Below, in pieces: positions 8,725 to 16,428 of a stretch of DNA of 64,000 nt. Made by a program: the position numbers and the translations under genes. Under the pieces are notes generated by a model that did no database searches, had not been told where the DNA came from, and saw only the letters and a program-made list of their open reading frames with translations. The stretch comes from Streptomyces sp. SA15. Its GTDB lineage: Bacteria; Actinomycetota; Actinomycetes; Streptomycetales; Streptomycetaceae. The stretch spans positions 1-64,000 of the forward strand of contig NZ_NTGE01000120.1 in the NCBI RefSeq assembly GCF_002291145.1. Direction: 5' to 3'. Numbering within the stretch: the stretch's first letter is position 1; each line of letters starts with the position of its first letter.

Positions 8725-9294
8725 ATGGGCGACTACAAAGAGCAGCCTCTTCGGGTGGGCGCGGCCGTACGGCGTCGGCGCCGGTCGCTGGAGCTCACCC
8801 TCGCCGTCGTGGCCGAGCGCAGCGGCCTGTCGGTCCCCTTCCTGAGCCAGATCGAGAACGAGCGGGCACGGCCCAGCAGAAGCTCCCTGGAGAAGGTCGC
8901 CGACGCCCTGCGCACCACCGCCGTCGAACTCCTCGCCGCCGCCGACCCGGCGTGCAGCGTCGATGTCGTACGCGCGGAGGGCATCGAGGCGGCGCTCGCG
9001 CCCCAGGTGCGTTCCCTGGTGCGCGGTCACCATCAGATGCATGCCTCGGAGTTCACCGGCGACCATGACGCGGGCCGCGAATTCCAGTACCGCAACGACC
9101 AGTTGATGTACGTCGCCGACGGCGGCGTGGAGATCGAGGCGGAGGGCCGCGCCTACCGTCTAGGCCGCGGCGACACCCTGTATCTCACCGGCGGGGTCCG
9201 CCACCGCTGGCGGGCGACGGTGGCGGACACCCGCGTGGTCGTCGTCGCGGTGGCCGAGCACATCGAGGCGGTTCACGACCGGCCACGCCAGTGA
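8725..9294 (+). CDS. XRE-family regulator with a C-terminal cupin
   Basis: A 189-residue protein. An N-terminal helix-turn-helix covers about residues 8-62, with SGLSVPFLSQIENERARPS as its core. A cupin_2 barrel follows at about 110-180 (QYRNDQLMYVADGGVEI, LTGGVRHRW). This SutR/PuuR-like arrangement is common in regulators that sense small metabolites. The ATG at 8725 has a strong AAGGAGGG upstream. The stop overlaps the next gene's GTG in a GTGA, so regulator and metal-receptor protein are co-translated. The ligand is not predictable from sequence. Confidence 0.82.
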   Translation: MGDYKEQPLRVGAAVRRRRRSLELTLAVVAERSGLSVPFLSQIENERARPSRSSLEKVADALRTTAVELLAAADPACSVDVVRAEGIEAALAPQVRSLVRGHHQMHASEFTGDHDAGREFQYRNDQLMYVADGGVEIEAEGRAYRLGRGDTLYLTGGVRHRWRATVADTRVVVVAVAEHIEAVHDRPRQ

Positions 9295-10010
9295 GGGTCG
9301 TCTCGCTCGTCCCGTCACTCACGGAAGCCGTCGCGGCGACGGTCTCCGGCACCCTGGTCGGCGCCACCGACTGGTGCACGCACCCGACGGACCTGGACGT
9401 CGCCCGAATCGGTGGTACCAAGAACCCGAAGGTCGACCGGATCGTCGCCCTCGCCCCCGACCTGGTGATCGCCAACGAGGAGGAGAACCGCGCCCCCGAC
9501 CTGGCCGCCCTGCGCGCGGCAGGCATCGAGGTACTGGTGACCGAGGTACGCGACGTACCGCGGGCGTTCGAGGAACTCGCACGCGTGCTCCAGGCGTGCG
9601 GGGCGACGGCCCGGCCGCGCTGGCTGGACGAGGCGGAGCAGGCCTGGTCGGCGCTGCCACCACCGGCACACCGCACGACAGCGGTCGTACCGATCTGGCG
9701 CCGGCCGTGGATGGTGGTGGGCCGGGAGACGTTCGCGGGCGACGTCCTGTCCCGCCTGGGTGTCGACCACCTGTACGCGACGCACACCGAGCGCTATCCA
9801 CGCATCCCCGTCGAGCAGCTCCGGGCGGCGGCACCGGACGTGGTCGTGCTCCCGGACGAGCCGTACCGCTTCGCGGCCGACGACGGTCCGGAGGCCTTCC
9901 CGGGTCTGCCGTGCGCGCTGGTCAGCGGCCGGCACCTGACATGGTACGGACCGTCGCTGGCCGAGGCACCACGGGTGCTGGGCGAGGCGCTGCGAGCAGC
10001 TCGCCGTTGA
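9291..10010 (+). CDS. Helical-backbone metal receptor / BtuF-like binding protein, cytoplasmic
   Basis: A 239-residue protein of the fold used by cobalamin and siderophore binding proteins (MRVVSLVPSLTEAV, LAPDLVIANEEENR, TFAGDVLSRLGV). It lacks a signal peptide and lipobox, and no transporter genes adjoin it. It therefore probably acts in the cytoplasm, as the short helical-backbone receptors of actinobacteria do. The GTG start is fixed by the GTGA overlap with the XRE-cupin gene, which may sense the same ligand. Its 3' end abuts the remnant of a transporter gene on the other strand. Confidence 0.75.
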   Translation: MRVVSLVPSLTEAVAATVSGTLVGATDWCTHPTDLDVARIGGTKNPKVDRIVALAPDLVIANEEENRAPDLAALRAAGIEVLVTEVRDVPRAFEELARVLQACGATARPRWLDEAEQAWSALPPPAHRTTAVVPIWRRPWMVVGRETFAGDVLSRLGVDHLYATHTERYPRIPVEQLRAAAPDVVVLPDEPYRFAADDGPEAFPGLPCALVSGRHLTWYGPSLAEAPRVLGEALRAARR

Positions 10011-10195
10011 CCAGGCCGCGCACGGTGTGCAGGGCAGTGGTGGCCCAGACGGCGACCAGGACGACGTACAGCCCGACCGCGAGCCGGCCGTAGGCGAGTG
10101 TGCGCGGGAAGGGCGACTCCCGCGGTGGCGACGACGGCGGTGCCCATGACGGAGGCGCACCAATTCGGCCCGAGGTGACGGATGGCGGTGACCAT
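10008..10195 (-). pseudogene. Gutted TDT (TehA/SLAC1-like) transporter gene
   Basis: From the ATG at 10195 the frame reads MVTAIRHLGPNWCASVMGTA and on to VALPAH, the signature N-terminus of tellurite-resistance/dicarboxylate (TDT) transporters. About 100 bases in, a different frame takes over and encodes RTLAYGRLAVGLYVVLVAVW and TVRGLVNGELLA, which resembles the last helix and tail of the same family. Intact members are about 330-380 residues. An internal deletion of roughly 280 codons that shifted the frame explains both pieces. The gene would have been divergent from the LysR regulator at 10266. The family match is from memory of the motif. Confidence 0.55.
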
Positions 10196-10265
10196 GTGTC
10201 CACCGTCTCGTCGGTGAACGCCCCCGACCAGGGAGTATGACTCCATCAAGGCATAAGGTGTCTTT

Positions 10266-11201
10266 ATGAGCGGCGTTGGGGAACAGCAGAACGGCCGGTC
10301 CATGGCCGGTGGCTCGCTGGCGCACCGGGTGCCGGATCTCGGGGCGCTGGAACTGCTGCTGGCGGTGGCGCGGCTCGGGAGTCTCGGCGGGGCGGCGCGC
10401 GAAGTGGGCATCACCCAGCCAGCGGCCAGCAGCCGGATCCGCTCGATGGAACGCCAGTTGGGCGTCGCACTGGTGGACCGTTCACCGCGCGGCTCCCGGC
10501 TCACGGACGCCGGGGCGCTCGTGACGGACTGGGCGCGGCGGATCGTGGAGGCGGCCGAGGCGTTCGACGCGGGAGCGCAGGCGCTGCGGGACCGCCGCGA
10601 CTCGCGGCTGCGCGTGGCGGCCAGCATGACGATCGCCGAGTACCTGCTGCCGGGCTGGCTGCTCGCGCTGCGCGCCCAGCGGCCGGACACGGCGGTGTCG
10701 CTGCTGGCGGGCAACTCGGCGGCGGTGGCGGAGCGGCTGCTGGCGGACGAGGCGGACCTCGGATTCGTGGAGGGGCTCACCGTGCCGACGGGCCTCGACT
10801 CCGTGGTGATCGCCCACGACCACCTGATCGTGGTGACGGCACCCAAGCATCCCTGGGCGCGTCGGCGCCGCCCGCTGGAGGCGTCGGAACTGGCGGCGAC
10901 GCCGTTGATCCTGAGGGAGAAGGGATCGGGGACACGGCAGGTGCTGGACGCCGCGCTGGGCGGGCTGGCCCGGCCGTTGATCGAGCTGTCGTCCACGACG
11001 GCGGTGAAGGCGGCGGCCGTGAGCGGGGCGGGGCCGGCGGTACTCAGCGAACTGGCCGTGGGCGAGGAGTTGGCGATGCGCCGCCTGGTGAGGGTGCCGC
11101 TGGAGGACGTGTCGCTGGCGCGAGATCTGAGGGCGGTGTGGCCGACGGGGCACCGACCGGTGGGACCGGCACGGGAATTGCTGTCGCTGACGCGAGGATA
11201 G
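10266..11201 (+). CDS. LysR-family transcriptional regulator
   Basis: A 311-residue LysR protein. The N-terminal winged HTH spans about residues 26-85 (ELLLAVARLGSLGGAAREVG, ITQPAASSRIRSMERQLG). A type 2 periplasmic-binding-like effector domain fills residues 110-300. It lies head-to-head with the TDT-transporter remnant, the usual arrangement of a LysR activator and its target, so its original target may be lost. A second ATG at 10302 would remove 12 residues of non-conserved leader. Confidence 0.85.
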   Translation: MSGVGEQQNGRSMAGGSLAHRVPDLGALELLLAVARLGSLGGAAREVGITQPAASSRIRSMERQLGVALVDRSPRGSRLTDAGALVTDWARRIVEAAEAFDAGAQALRDRRDSRLRVAASMTIAEYLLPGWLLALRAQRPDTAVSLLAGNSAAVAERLLADEADLGFVEGLTVPTGLDSVVIAHDHLIVVTAPKHPWARRRRPLEASELAATPLILREKGSGTRQVLDAALGGLARPLIELSSTTAVKAAAVSGAGPAVLSELAVGEELAMRRLVRVPLEDVSLARDLRAVWPTGHRPVGPARELLSLTRG

Positions 11202-11240
11202 GGAAGCGTTCCGGGAAGGTGGGCCCCACCCCGGGCTGAC

Positions 11241-11390
11241 GCCGGATGGAGCCGGGAGCAGCCGGGGGAAGCCAGGTGCAGCCGGGCGGAGCCGGGAGCA
11301 GCCGGGAGCAGCCAGGAGCAGCCGGGAGCAGCCAGGAGCAGCCGGGACCAGCCGGGCGGAGCCAGGAGCAGCCGGGACCAGCCGGGCGGA
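11241..11390. repeat. Fifteen tandem 10-bp units, consensus GCCGGGAGCA
   Basis: Fifteen consecutive decamers occupy 11241-11390. Each begins GCC(G/A)GG and most end in AGCA, ACCA or CGGA. The last three form a block identical to the three before it but for one unit, suggesting higher-order duplication. The array lies in the gap between the convergent LysR and secreted-protein genes. It belongs to no supported reading frame; frames across it encode only repetitive Ala/Pro/Gly. Confidence 0.9.
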
Positions 11391-11404
11391 GCCCACCTCG
11401 CCCC

Positions 11405-11839
11405 TCAGGACGCCTTGGAGCCCGTGGCCGGTCCGGCGTCACCGTTGAGCTTCGGCGTGCTGCCGTCGAACTCGATCCCGCGGAACGTGATCGTGCGGCT
11501 CTCGCCGATCGTGTCGGACCACCCGCATCGGGTCCAGCCGGCCGACGGCCCCAGGTAGTCGTGGCACTCGTAGTCCCAGACGTCGGTCTCACCGTCGCCG
11601 AAACCCCAGCCGCCGACGGCGTGGTGGCCGTCCGCCTGTTCGTCCCGCACCCAGATGACGTCTCCCGCCTTCTGGAAACAGACGGTGACCCCCTTGCCCA
11701 CCGAGCACGGAGCGCCGCTCGGCGGGGCGGAGCCGTCCTTGGCCGTCTGCTTGACGGACTCGGTCGCCAGTGCGGGCGTGGCAGCCAGGACGACCGCGGT
11801 CACCATGGCTCCCGCCACTGTCAGGATCCTGCTGTTCAT
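11405..11839 (-). CDS. Small secreted cysteine-containing protein, paralogue A
   Basis: A 144-residue protein with a signal peptide (MNSRILTVAGAMVTAVVLAA, likely cleaved after ATPALA at residue 26). The mature part is about 118 residues with four cysteines: CSVGKGVTVC, then ECHDYLG and WTRCG, consistent with two disulfides. Shared blocks with its neighbour at 11866 are KxGDxIWVRD, a His in an ADxxHA block, CHD and AGWTxC. No known family was recognised. It may be an extracellular binding or inhibitor protein, but there is no direct evidence. It is 26 bases downstream of its paralogue and probably co-transcribed. Confidence 0.72.
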   Translation of the reverse strand: MNSRILTVAGAMVTAVVLAATPALATESVKQTAKDGSAPPSGAPCSVGKGVTVCFQKAGDVIWVRDEQADGHHAVGGWGFGDGETDVWDYECHDYLGPSAGWTRCGWSDTIGESRTITFRGIEFDGSTPKLNGDAGPATGSKAS

Positions 11840-11865
11840 GATTGCCGGTCTCCTCTGCGGGCGGG

Positions 11866-12291
11866 TCAGGAGGTGGGAGCGATCGTCTGCGGGCTGGCCC
11901 CATTGGGGACGATCTGGTCGCCGTCCATCGTCATCGGCCAGATGGTGATGTTCTTGTTCTCGGCGATGACGCCGGAGAGCCCGTCGCACACCGTCCAGCC
12001 GGCGGCCTTGCCCGCGTGGTCGTGGCAGACCCGGTCGTCGCTCGCGCTGCCACCGGTGAGCCACCAGTGGACGGCGGCGTGGTAGCTGTCGGCGCGGGTG
12101 TCCCGCACCCAGATCTCGTCGCCTTCCTTGACGAAACAGCCCTCGGCCCAGCCGCCCGTGGCGCACGCCGCCCCGGCCGGAGGCCCGCCGGAGACATTCC
12201 GTGCCGTATAACCGCCGGCGGCGAATGAAGTCCCCGTGGCCAGAACAGTGGCGAGAAAGGCAGAGCCGATTACAGTCGCGCTTCTCTTCAA
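11866..12291 (-). CDS. Small secreted cysteine-containing protein, paralogue B
   Basis: A 141-residue protein starting at a TTG (12291), chosen because GAAGGGGGA precedes it at correct spacing and a signal peptide follows directly (MKRSATVIGSAFLATVLATG, cleavage near SFAA). The mature part has four cysteines at positions equivalent to the neighbour: CATGGWAEGC, VCHDHAG, WTVC. Both share GDEIWVRD/GDVIWVRD. The pair looks like a tandem duplication that has since diverged to under about half identity. The function is unknown. Confidence 0.7.
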   Translation of the reverse strand: MKRSATVIGSAFLATVLATGTSFAAGGYTARNVSGGPPAGAACATGGWAEGCFVKEGDEIWVRDTRADSYHAAVHWWLTGGSASDDRVCHDHAGKAAGWTVCDGLSGVIAENKNITIWPMTMDGDQIVPNGASPQTIAPTS

Positions 12292-12420
12292 CGCGTCCCC
12301 CTTCAATGGTCGGGCACGGGGAAATCCCCGGGAATATCCGACCCGACGCCCCCCGCGCAGCAAAAATCTCCCACATCGGGCGAGAGTGGATCAACCTCTG
12401 AAGGGAGCAGGACGAAAAAT

Positions 12421-12462
12421 GGGTGGAATGGTTTCCAAAGTTTCACGGAAACCATTCCACCC
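12421..12462. terminator. Terminator hairpin after the glycine-betaine transporter operon
   Basis: A perfect 16-bp stem (GGGTGGAATGGTTTCC and its complement) with a 10-base loop. It lies 58 bases past the stop of the minus-strand operon and upstream of the secreted-protein pair. Confidence 0.75.
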
Positions 12463-12519
12463 ACACCTCCGAGGCGTATCCGGAGGCGAAAACCAATCGT
12501 CAGGAGTCAGGCCACAGGA

Positions 12520-15144
12520 TCAGGCCACCGGAGCCAGCTTGTCCTCAAGTCCCGGCTGAGCGTCCAGCCACTTCCTCGCGGACGCCTTCTCGTTCCCGGC
12601 GCCTCCCTTTTGTATCTCCACCTCGAGGGACGCGAGCTGTTCCTCGGTGAGCTTGAAATTCTTCAGCCAGCCGGCGAACTCCGGGAATTCCTCGCTGAAG
12701 CCCTTGTGCGCGACGGTGTGGATCTGTTCGCCCTTGCCCCAGGCCTCTTCCGGGTCCTTGAGTTTCTTCAGGTCGTACTTCCCGTACGCCCAGTGCGGCG
12801 TCCACAGCGTCACCACCACCGGCTCACGCTTCTTGATCGACCGGTCCAGCTCCGCCAGCATCGACGACGTACTCGACGACACGACCTTGTACTCGCCCTG
12901 AAGCCCATAGGCCTTCAGGACCTTCGAGTTCAGCGTCCCCATCATCCCGGCGCTCGCCTCGATACCGATGATCTTGCCGCCGAACTTCTTCCCCTGACCC
13001 TTCAGATCCGCCAGCGAATCAATGCCCTTCACATACGACGGAACCGTCAACTCGAGCGACGTCGGCCCGTACCACGAACCGAGATCCTCCAACTGGCCTT
13101 TGTAGCGGTCCACGTACTGCTTGTGCGTGGTCGGCAGCCAGCCGTCCAGTTGGACGTCCATCTGCCCCTGGGCGAGCGAGGTGTAGAGCGGTCCGGGATC
13201 GAGCTGCTCGACGTTGGGCTTGTAGCCGCGGTCCTCCAGGATGTTCTGCCAGAGGTAGGTGGCGGCGATGGCCTCGTCCCACGGGAAGTAGCCCATGTCG
13301 ACCGTCTTCCCCGCGTCCTTGCCCTGCGCCTTCGTGCCCCCGGCGACCGGGGCGAGCTGGTCGACCAGGCCGGGGTTCTTCTTGAGCCACGTGCGCACGC
13401 CGTCCTGCTCGGCGCCCTCGCCCGCGGCGCGGATGTCGTTCTCCAGGCTGGTCAGTTGCTGCTCGGTGAGCTTGAAGTCCTTCAGCCACTGCGCGACGAC
13501 CGGGTCCTTCTGGCTGAAGCCCTTGTGCGCGACGGTGTGGATCTGTTCGCCCTTGCCCCAGGCGCCTTCCGGGTCCTTGAGCTTCTTCAGGTCGTACTTC
13601 CCGTACGCCCAGTGCGGCGACCACAGCGTCACCACCACCGGCTCACGCTTCTTGATCGACCGGTCCAGCTCCGCCAGCATCGACGACGTACTCGACGACA
13701 CCACCTTGTACTCGCCCTGAAGCCCATAGGCCTTCAGGACCTTCGAGTTCAGCGTCCCCATCATCCCGGCACTCGCCTCGATACCGATGATCTTGCCGCC
13801 GAACTTCTTCCCCTGACCCTTCAGATCCGCCAGCGAATCAATGCCCTTCACATACGACGGAACCGTCAACTCGAGCGACGTCGGCCCGTACCACGAACCG
13901 AGATCCTCCATCTGGGAGCTGTACTTGTCCCAGTACGCCTTGTGTGTCGTGGGCAGCCAGGCGTCGGTCTGGAAGTCGATGTCCCCCCGGGCCACGCCGG
14001 AGTAGAGCGGTCCCGGGTCGAGCTGCTTGACGTCCGTCTCGTAGCCGCGCTCCTCCAGGAGCTCCTTCCACAGGTACGTCGTCGCGGTCCCCTCGTCCCA
14101 GGGGATGTAGCCCATGTTGATCTTCTTGCCCTGGCCGACGTTCGTACCGGCCCCGGCGACCTGCTGGGAGTCGTCGGAGCCCGCCAGGTTCATGCCGCCC
14201 GCGACGAGCGCGAGAACCACGACGCCGATGACCGCGACCGCGGCGTTCGGCTTGTAACGCGTGAACTTCACGCGCCCCGCGGCGACGGCGGCCGCCTTGG
14301 CCGCCGCCCGGCGGCCGAGCGGGGACACCCGCTCGCCCAGTGCTCCGGTCATGCGGTCCAGGTACATGGCGAGGATGACGACCGCCACACCGCTCTCGGC
14401 GGCCAGGCCGACCCGGAGCTGGGTGATCGCGGAGTAGACCTGCTCACCGAGGCCGCCGGCCCCCGCCATGCCGCCGATGACGACCATCGACAGGGACAGC
14501 ATGATGACCTGGTTGACCCCGGCCATGATCGTCGGCAGCGCGAGCGGCAGCTGCACCCGGGTCAGGGTGGTGCGCGGGCTGGTGCCGAACGCGTCGGCCG
14601 CCTCGATCAGTTCGCCGTCCACCTGCCGGATGCCCAGTTCGGTCATCCGGACACCCGGTGGCATGGCGAAGATGATCGTCGCGAGGAGACCGGGGGTGGT
14701 ACCGACGCCGAAGAACATGACGCCAGGGATGAGGTAGATGAAGGCCGGCATCGTCTGCATGACGTCGAGTACCGGCCGCAGTTGGGCACTGACCCGATCG
14801 CTGCGGGCGGCCCAGATGCCCAGGGGAACCGCGATCACGACGGTGATGACCGCGGCGACGAGAACGAGGGACAAGGTGTCCATCGCGTCGTCCCACAACC
14901 CGAGGGAGTCGATCAGGGCCATGCCGACGAAGGCCAGCACACCGGGCAGCAGACCGCGCAGCCAGCACGCGATCACGGCGAGGATGCCCGCCATCAACAG
15001 CGGTTCCCCACCACCGAGTACGGCATCGACGCCGTCGTACATGCCGCCGAGCACGGCCTTGACGACATCGAACAAGAAGCTCAGATGGGACTGCAGCCAG
15101 TCCACCAGGTCTTCGACCCAGTCACCGAAGTGAAGTCTAGGCAT
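12520..15144 (-). CDS. Glycine betaine/proline ABC permease fused to two substrate-binding domains
   Basis: An 874-residue fusion. Residues 1-280 are the OpuAB/ProW-like permease with several membrane helices and the EAA loop EAADAFGTSPRTTL. A further membrane anchor lies near 305-330. Two OpuAC/ProX-type binding domains follow (about 345-610 and 618-874), each beginning MGY(I/F)PWDE and containing DPGPLY, WLPTTHK and TLW(S/T)PHWAYGKY. The family normally has one binding domain, so tandem domains on one chain give up to four per dimeric transporter. Central blocks of the two domains are almost identical in DNA and protein while their edges differ. The gene overlaps the ATPase gene by 8 bases. 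Confidence 0.9.
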   Translation of the reverse strand: MPRLHFGDWVEDLVDWLQSHLSFLFDVVKAVLGGMYDGVDAVLGGGEPLLMAGILAVIACWLRGLLPGVLAFVGMALIDSLGLWDDAMDTLSLVLVAAVITVVIAVPLGIWAARSDRVSAQLRPVLDVMQTMPAFIYLIPGVMFFGVGTTPGLLATIIFAMPPGVRMTELGIRQVDGELIEAADAFGTSPRTTLTRVQLPLALPTIMAGVNQVIMLSLSMVVIGGMAGAGGLGEQVYSAITQLRVGLAAESGVAVVILAMYLDRMTGALGERVSPLGRRAAAKAAAVAAGRVKFTRYKPNAAVAVIGVVVLALVAGGMNLAGSDDSQQVAGAGTNVGQGKKINMGYIPWDEGTATTYLWKELLEERGYETDVKQLDPGPLYSGVARGDIDFQTDAWLPTTHKAYWDKYSSQMEDLGSWYGPTSLELTVPSYVKGIDSLADLKGQGKKFGGKIIGIEASAGMMGTLNSKVLKAYGLQGEYKVVSSSTSSMLAELDRSIKKREPVVVTLWSPHWAYGKYDLKKLKDPEGAWGKGEQIHTVAHKGFSQKDPVVAQWLKDFKLTEQQLTSLENDIRAAGEGAEQDGVRTWLKKNPGLVDQLAPVAGGTKAQGKDAGKTVDMGYFPWDEAIAATYLWQNILEDRGYKPNVEQLDPGPLYTSLAQGQMDVQLDGWLPTTHKQYVDRYKGQLEDLGSWYGPTSLELTVPSYVKGIDSLADLKGQGKKFGGKIIGIEASAGMMGTLNSKVLKAYGLQGEYKVVSSSTSSMLAELDRSIKKREPVVVTLWTPHWAYGKYDLKKLKDPEEAWGKGEQIHTVAHKGFSEEFPEFAGWLKNFKLTEEQLASLEVEIQKGGAGNEKASARKWLDAQPGLEDKLAPVA
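12694..13091. repeat. Internal repeat, copy in the second binding domain
   Basis: About 398 bases here match 13513-13910 at an offset of 819 bases (273 codons) with only about six differences counted by eye. The sequence outside this block in the two domains is clearly diverged. Confidence 0.85.
13513..13910. repeat. Internal repeat, copy in the first binding domain
   Basis: Partner of the block at 12694-13091. Only two amino-acid differences occur across the shared stretch from DLGSWYGPTS to HKGFS, which suggests recent homogenisation rather than selection on protein alone, because synonymous sites also match. Confidence 0.85.
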
Positions 15145-16225
15145 TCTCGATCACCTTCCCGTCGCGGGTTCCGCGCGGGTTGTCGCAGGGTTCGGGCTCG
15201 CCCTGCTGGTCGCCGAGGAAGCCGACGAGGCGTTGTCGCGGTACGCGACCGACGAGTTTCCGTGTCGCGTCGACGACTGCCACGGGGTGCGTCAGGCGGG
15301 CGCTGATCGCGCAGAGTTCGGTGAACGGTGTGTCCGGCGTCGCGGTCTCGCAGCCGCAGCTGACCTCGTCACCGCGTATGTCCTTGTCCATGACGGCGGA
15401 CGCGGTCAGCACACGGGAGCGGTCGACGTCCTGGATGAAGGAGGCGACGTAGTCGTTCGCGGGGCGGATGAGGATGTCCTCCGCGGTGCCGATCTGGACG
15501 ATGCGGCCATCACGCATGACGGCGATGCGATCGCCCAGGCGCATGGCCTCGTTGAGGTCGTGGGTGATGAAGACGATGGTCTTCTTGAGCTTCCTCTGGA
15601 GCTCGATCAGCTGGTCCTGCATGTCACGGCGGATCAGCGGGTCCAGCGCGCTGAAGGACTCGTCCATGAGGAGCAGGTCGGCGTTGGTGGCCAGGGCGCG
15701 GGCCAGGCCCACGCGCTGCTGCATACCGCCGGACAGCTCGTCCGGCCAGGACTTCTCCCAGCCGGCCAGTCCGCACATGGCCAGTGCCTCGGTGGCACGC
15801 TCCTCGCGCTCGGCGCGGGGGACGCCCTGGTTGCACAGGCCGTAAGCGGCGTTCTCCACGACGTTTCGGTGCGGGAAGAGCGCGAAGTGCTGGAAGACCA
15901 TGCTGATCTTGTTCGCGCGCACCTCACGCAGTTCGCGGTCGGTGAGCGCGGTGAGGTCCTGGCCGTCGAAGCGGACGTGCCCCGCGGTCGGCTCCAGGAG
16001 GCCGTTGAGCATACGCAGCAGCGTGGACTTTCCGGAGCCGGACAGGCCCATGACGACGAAGGTCTCGCCCGGTTCCACGGTGAAAGAGGCGTCGACCACG
16101 GCCGCGGTGGTGCCGTCGGCGCGCAGTTCCTCCCGGTCGGCTCCCTTTCGGAGCTGCTCGACTGCGTCGTCCGGTCGTTTGCCGAACACCTTGTAAAGCC
16201 TCTCGGCCTCAAGTCTGGCTGACAC
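15137..16225 (-). CDS. Glycine betaine/proline ABC transporter ATPase
   Basis: A 362-residue OpuAA/ProV-type ATPase. Walker A is GLSGSGKST, the signature is LSGGMQQRV, Walker B is LLLMDES, and the switch His is in ITHDL. The long N-terminal segment KVFGKRPDDAVEQLRKGA is typical of osmoprotectant importers. The C-terminal 100 residues resemble the regulatory extension that follows the ATPase core. The GTG at 16225 is preceded by AGAGG; the longer frame upstream lacks coding character. It is first gene of a two-gene operon with the fused permease and powers uptake of compatible solutes. Control by osmotic stress is expected but not visible. Confidence 0.88.
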   Translation of the reverse strand: MSARLEAERLYKVFGKRPDDAVEQLRKGADREELRADGTTAAVVDASFTVEPGETFVVMGLSGSGKSTLLRMLNGLLEPTAGHVRFDGQDLTALTDRELREVRANKISMVFQHFALFPHRNVVENAAYGLCNQGVPRAEREERATEALAMCGLAGWEKSWPDELSGGMQQRVGLARALATNADLLLMDESFSALDPLIRRDMQDQLIELQRKLKKTIVFITHDLNEAMRLGDRIAVMRDGRIVQIGTAEDILIRPANDYVASFIQDVDRSRVLTASAVMDKDIRGDEVSCGCETATPDTPFTELCAISARLTHPVAVVDATRKLVGRVPRQRLVGFLGDQQGEPEPCDNPRGTRDGKVIENA

Positions 16226-16399
16226 GCGTACCTCTTGTCTCGGCGGCAAGAAAGGGGAGACGAAGGGCCGCAAACTGTTGAATGCGCAACCGGCATCGCT
16301 CCGAGGCGGCGCCTGCCCGAACGCTTGGGGGTCAAACGCAGGCGTGCCCCAGTTCACATGACGTTTACCTCTGCCCATGATGTTGCCGTCTGCGGTCGG

Positions 16400-16421
16400 T
16401 GTCAGTGCCGTACGGCATGAT
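16400..16421 (+). promoter_or_regulatory. RecA-NDp/PafBC-type promoter of the exonuclease gene
   Basis: TGTCAGTG (16400-16407), exactly eight bases, then CATGAT (16416-16421) as -10, then seven bases to a GTG. The published consensus for the LexA-independent damage promoter is tTGTCRgtg-N8-TAnnnT. The -35-like half is perfect over eight bases; the -10 differs at its first base. Confidence 0.65.
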
Positions 16422-16428
16422 GCGAGGC

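Noticed and set aside
11241..11390. Possible CRISPR array
   Set aside because: Units are contiguous 10-mers without spacers and no cas genes are near; the Cas4-like nuclease at 57177 is far away and of a housekeeping type.
11044..11592. Minus-strand frame with CSRLLPAAPG-like repeats
   Set aside because: Only the translated 10-bp tandem repeat; no start site or conserved part.
12610..15306. Plus-strand 898-codon frame opposite the betaine transporter
   Set aside because: Mirror frame of a high-GC gene; composition is Arg/Leu/His-rich with no family features.
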